DNA of 64,000 bases from Paenibacillus sp. FSL R10-2782 (GTDB taxonomy: Bacteria; Bacillota; Bacilli; Paenibacillales; Paenibacillaceae), in assembly GCF_038592985.1 (NCBI RefSeq), contig NZ_CP151951.1, forward strand, positions 2,967,001 to 3,031,000. The letters are read 5' to 3'. Shown one piece after another: positions 61,044-64,000 of this stretch. How positions within the stretch are numbered: position 1 is the first letter of the stretch; the number at the start of each line of letters is the position of its first letter. The translations under genes were made by a program, and so were the position numbers. The notes under the pieces were generated by a model. The model did no database searches. It was given only the letters and a program-made list of their open reading frames with translations, and was not told where the DNA came from.

Positions 61044-62464
61044 GCGCCTACGTAGCCTTCCATCCGCTCCCGTACTGCCGTGGATATCATCCAATCGCCA
61101 ATCGCATCGGAATAAGCCATTCCTTCCTCGGTCAGTCGCAGTGTGTCGTCCACAACCACCGCCATACCAGAATCCAATAACAAGGACATTCCTGCAAAAT
61201 CATCCGCCAGAGACGCATCGAAGCGCGCGGCGTAAGCAGATAGCTCCAGACCTTCACGATGGAGAAGTGCCTTCAGAATAAAACGCCGCTTGCTCTCCTC
61301 CACATTTAAAATAAAACCGTAGTCAGCCAGATCATGGCGCTCGGCGGCGACATAATCAGCAATAATACCGCGCGTTGCGGCTGCACTAACACCGTATCGG
61401 CTAGCATAGTGAACATTACGCGTATAGGAGCGCGCACCGCAGCCCAGACCGGCCATGCCTTCCTCCTGACAGCTGTATGGCAGCAACTCCTTGCCGAGTG
61501 CATCATCATTTTTGGCAAAACGGCGCATGGAATATTGTACATATCCCGCCTGTTTGAGTCTTTCACGTGCTACTTCGTACAAGCTGAGACGAATATCATG
61601 ATCCAGCCCGGTATAGCCCGGCTTTAAAATCGTATTTTCCCGAATGTATAATGGGTAAATAAAAATTTCACCCGGTGCGTAAGATAATGCCTCTTCCAGA
61701 GAGTACAGCCACGTTTCCACCGTTTGACCGGGGAGACCATAGATCAGATCCACGTTCAACAGCGGAAAATCGTACTCCACCAGCCGCGCAAGCGCTTCTC
61801 GTACAAGCTTGGGCTTCTGAGGGCGGTATATGGCCGCACTCTCCGACTCCACAAAGCTCTGGATCCCCATGCTGACACGGTCCGTTCGGCGGCGCTTGAG
61901 CACCTCCAGCCGATCTTCGGTTACCGTATCCGGCGACGTTTCCACCGAAATGGAAGCATGTTCCGGGTCTAAACCCATTATATTTTCCGCAATGTCAAAC
62001 AATCGCTCGACCAAAGGAGCCTCCAGCAAGGTTGGCGTACCGCCGCCGATCGCAAAGCGTGAAAACGGCCGACCACCCATGATTGGCGCCCATTGTCGGG
62101 CTTGTCTTTCAAGCGCATCCACATACTCCTTATGCACATCCAGCCGCTTGTCAGGCAAAGTGAACAGGTTACAGAATCCACAACGAGCCGCGCAAAACGG
62201 AATATGCATATACAAAAAATAGCTCTCCAGCTCCTCCTTCTCCCACAACTCTTGCAGTGAGAGCTGTGTATCAAACGGCCGATAGGCCGTTTTATGCGGA
62301 TAAGAGTACAAATAGGAGCGGTAGGGAGCTTCACGGATCGTACGTGCCCATTGGGCAGGGTTCTCAGGCCATGGAGACCCTGATGCTGAGCCTGCGTCCA
62401 GCCCTGCAGGGGGATTGCCTTCTGCTCCCGTTAGAAGCGAGTGATTCAAATGCATGGCTTTCAT
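61040..62464 (-). CDS. STM4012-family radical SAM protein, HemN-like
   Basis: 474 residues. The radical SAM motif is HIPFCAARCGFCNLFTL (CxxxCxxC), with GGGTPTLLEAP and SISVETSPDTV typical of the HemN/coproporphyrinogen dehydrogenase-like group. The C-terminal part is a HemN-type wing (SKRRFILKALLHREGLELSA). HemN-like proteins are diverse and heme synthesis should not be assumed. Start MKAMHLNHSLL. The first 40 residues are unlike HemN. Coupled to STM4011. Confidence 0.9.
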   Translation of the reverse strand: MKAMHLNHSLLTGAEGNPPAGLDAGSASGSPWPENPAQWARTIREAPYRSYLYSYPHKTAYRPFDTQLSLQELWEKEELESYFLYMHIPFCAARCGFCNLFTLPDKRLDVHKEYVDALERQARQWAPIMGGRPFSRFAIGGGTPTLLEAPLVERLFDIAENIMGLDPEHASISVETSPDTVTEDRLEVLKRRRTDRVSMGIQSFVESESAAIYRPQKPKLVREALARLVEYDFPLLNVDLIYGLPGQTVETWLYSLEEALSYAPGEIFIYPLYIRENTILKPGYTGLDHDIRLSLYEVARERLKQAGYVQYSMRRFAKNDDALGKELLPYSCQEEGMAGLGCGARSYTRNVHYASRYGVSAAATRGIIADYVAAERHDLADYGFILNVEESKRRFILKALLHREGLELSAYAARFDASLADDFAGMSLLLDSGMAVVVDDTLRLTEEGMAYSDAIGDWMISTAVRERMEGYVGA

Positions 62465-62533
62465 TTCTGCTCCCTCCTCGCGCTGGATTGATTTCTTTAC
62501 ATTTTACCAGTGCAATCTAAAATTTCTTGTACC

Positions 62534-63316
62534 TTACAACACAAATTCGCGGTAAGGCACATTCCATACTACCTCATGAGCTAGACGATGCCCTTCGTAG
62601 CCGTCTTCCCCATAAGCCGTACCATGATCGGAAAAGGCCATGCAAAACGTCTTTCCCCGTTCTCGTAAAGCATCAAACAAACGCCCAAGCTGCCCATCCA
62701 CATAACGCAAGGCTACACGTTGGGACTCCACCGAATCCTTAGCTGAGCCCTCCAGAAAATAGTGATTAGGGCCATGAATAGCTGATACATTCAGGAACAA
62801 AAACAGCCGCTGCGCCGGGTCCGCCTTCTCCAGTAGCTTAAGGGCATGATTCACCTGATGCTCGGTTGAACGGGGATTCGTAACGCCGAAGGTCATACGC
62901 CAGTAGCTTTCCTGAAAATACCCCGGCAGCACCTTGGCAAGCTTGTTTTTTTTCGTAAAAAAAATAACGCCGCCGATGCAGATTGTTCGATACCCCTCAC
63001 CCGCCAGCCCGGATACAATATCCGGTGCATCAAACAGCCACGTATGCGGATGCGTCCGCAGTCCCGTATCCATTGTATGAAACAGCCGTATGTGGGAGGC
63101 CTTATCCGTATTAGCCGGTGTAGGCAAAAATCCGCCAAAAAACGCATGATGTGCAGCATAGGTAAAGCTGCCCGGCGTATGGCGTTTTTCCCATGGTCCA
63201 GACTCGCATAGATTCGGACAGTTCTCCTCCTCCAGCTTGGCTACATCGTAACGCAGCGTGTCGAGCGTAATCATGACAATATCATGAGAACCGACAATCT
63301 GATTCATATCGGTCAT
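62534..63316 (-). CDS. STM4013-family sulfatase-like hydrolase
   Basis: About 260 residues. An alkaline-phosphatase/sulfatase fold: DIVMITLDTLRYDVAKLEEE (first metal site and nucleophile region) and AFSDHGTAYGEDGYEGHRLA (second metal site). LNVSAIHGPNHYFLEG lies between. Short for a sulfatase. ATG 63314-63316 (MTDMNQIVGSHD) overlaps the STM4014 stop by ATGA, so the longer frame is rejected. It may act on a phosphate or sulfate ester of the pathway product. Confidence 0.85.
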   Translation of the reverse strand: MTDMNQIVGSHDIVMITLDTLRYDVAKLEEENCPNLCESGPWEKRHTPGSFTYAAHHAFFGGFLPTPANTDKASHIRLFHTMDTGLRTHPHTWLFDAPDIVSGLAGEGYRTICIGGVIFFTKKNKLAKVLPGYFQESYWRMTFGVTNPRSTEHQVNHALKLLEKADPAQRLFLFLNVSAIHGPNHYFLEGSAKDSVESQRVALRYVDGQLGRLFDALRERGKTFCMAFSDHGTAYGEDGYEGHRLAHEVVWNVPYREFVL

Positions 63317-64000
63317 AACGAGTCTTTCCTTTCCAAAGTTGCAGTCCCATTGGCGAGATGCAGCATTTCCCATTCATATGGATTCCATCCCTGATGCTTT
63401 ACACGATATAGCAGGTCACCGAACGGATTAACATCCAGCACGTATGGACGACCGCCATGCGCCGGAACCAGCACATCCAGCCCAGCGACCATAGAGGCTG
63501 GAAATGCGCTCATCGCGGCTTCCGCAGTCTGCTGCACCGATTCTACCGTATCCTGCGGCAACCCAGCGCCCTCCAGCAAGAGCCGTTCATTGCGCAAATG
63601 CAGATTCGTAATCGGACTCCGACTCAAACGCAAAACGGCATGACAAGCCTCTGCTCCACAAACGAGCTGGCGTACATCGTAAACACGTCCGTTCAGACTC
63701 GCTTTAGGTATCCAGCGCTCCACATGCACCCCTTCCGAGCATAGCCAGCCCAGGGTAGCATGAATGTCCTGCTTGTCCGTATAACGGCGCAAGCGTCCGG
63801 CATTGTAATACATGCGCTGTCCGTGTACGATTTCCGTTCCGATGGTGGTTACCGCCAGTTCTGCCCGTGTCCGCGGATGCACCTGATAGGCTATTACACC
63901 AGAAGCACCGGACCCGCAAAATATTTTCACAAACAGGCGGTAAACCCCGCTCTCCTTCATCGCTGCGTGCAGATCAGCAACATCACGAAAGGTACCGTCT
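63313..64000 (-). CDS. STM4014-family ATP-grasp-like protein, partial
   Basis: The frame is open to the right window edge, so the start is missing. Visible are GTFRDVADLHAAMKESGVYR, VKIFCGSGASGVIAYQVHPR (the lysine and glycine-rich loop of ATP-grasp enzymes), LLLEGAGLPQD and VAGLDVLVPAHGGRPYVLDV NPFGDLLY (metal-binding D-x-N). ATP-grasp enzymes ligate carboxylates to amines. First visible gene of the cluster, coupled to STM4013 by ATGA. The family name rests on context plus ATP-grasp features. Confidence 0.8.
   Translation of the reverse strand, partial: DGTFRDVADLHAAMKESGVYRLFVKIFCGSGASGVIAYQVHPRTRAELAVTTIGTEIVHGQRMYYNAGRLRRYTDKQDIHATLGWLCSEGVHVERWIPKASLNGRVYDVRQLVCGAEACHAVLRLSRSPITNLHLRNERLLLEGAGLPQDTVESVQQTAEAAMSAFPASMVAGLDVLVPAHGGRPYVLDVNPFGDLLYRVKHQGWNPYEWEMLHLANGTATLERKDSL

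Noticed and set aside
61040..62464. Annotation as coproporphyrinogen III dehydrogenase (hemN)
   Set aside because: Only HemN-like. The neighbours match the STM4011-4014 cluster, which is not a heme pathway.
1..64000. tRNA, rRNA genes or CRISPR arrays
   Set aside because: No tRNA-like cloverleaf, rRNA segment or regularly spaced repeat was recognised on either strand by eye.

Overview
The window looks like a chromosome segment of an endospore-forming, low-to-mid GC Firmicute, most probably Paenibacillus of the P. polymyxa type. This rests on gene content and order rather than on a search: cotE next to mutS-mutL, hfq-miaA, spoVK-hflX-ynbB-glnR-glnA, lexA divergent from a yneA-like gene with a DUF896 gene behind it, and a TnrA/GlnR-type operator. 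No rRNA, tRNA or CRISPR array was seen.

Layout. 1-13 kb is mostly minus-strand housekeeping: a Ser/Thr kinase start, an RlmM-like methyltransferase, a YlmA-like ABC ATPase, a thioredoxin-like protein, a small receiver-like protein, endonuclease IV, a zinc-finger-less Fpg/Nei glycosylase, a NagD-type phosphatase, RNase Z and MetH, with acireductone dioxygenase on plus. 13-15.2 kb holds the SOS hub (lexA/yneA with five LexA-box-like sites) and two tiny, very basic proteins sharing a GNALA motif.

15-30.2 kb is an accessory island. It carries two paralogous agr-type peptide signalling operons (kinase-less polytopic membrane protein, AgrB protease, 48-residue AgrD-like peptide). One ends in a stand-alone LytTR regulator. 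The other is cut off downstream by an IS3-family element. The operons share a roughly 50-bp promoter element. The rest of the island has small secreted proteins, an ABC-F resistance gene behind a probable attenuator, and many decayed genes (YolD, IS5, IS30, NucB, DUF2500, integrase).

30.2-50 kb returns to conserved core: glnRA, ynbB, hflX, spoVK, ponA, hfq, miaA, mutL, mutS, an amidoligase-like gene and cotE. 50-60 kb has a LysR regulator with a divergent APC permease, an aromatic acid exporter, an SsuABC/TauABC-like importer, carboxypeptidase M32, beta-carbonic anhydrase, a PadR regulator and YxcD. The right edge (60-64 kb) is a translationally coupled STM4011-4014-type cluster (two radical SAM enzymes, a sulfatase-like hydrolase, an ATP-grasp-like protein) of unknown product.

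The strongest candidate for an undescribed system is the pair of agr-like loci. The membrane 'receptor' has no histidine kinase and the LytTR protein has no receiver domain, so the signal would have to pass without classical phosphorelay. A 118-bp inverted-repeat element present at 15.3 kb and 55.8 kb looks like a MITE.
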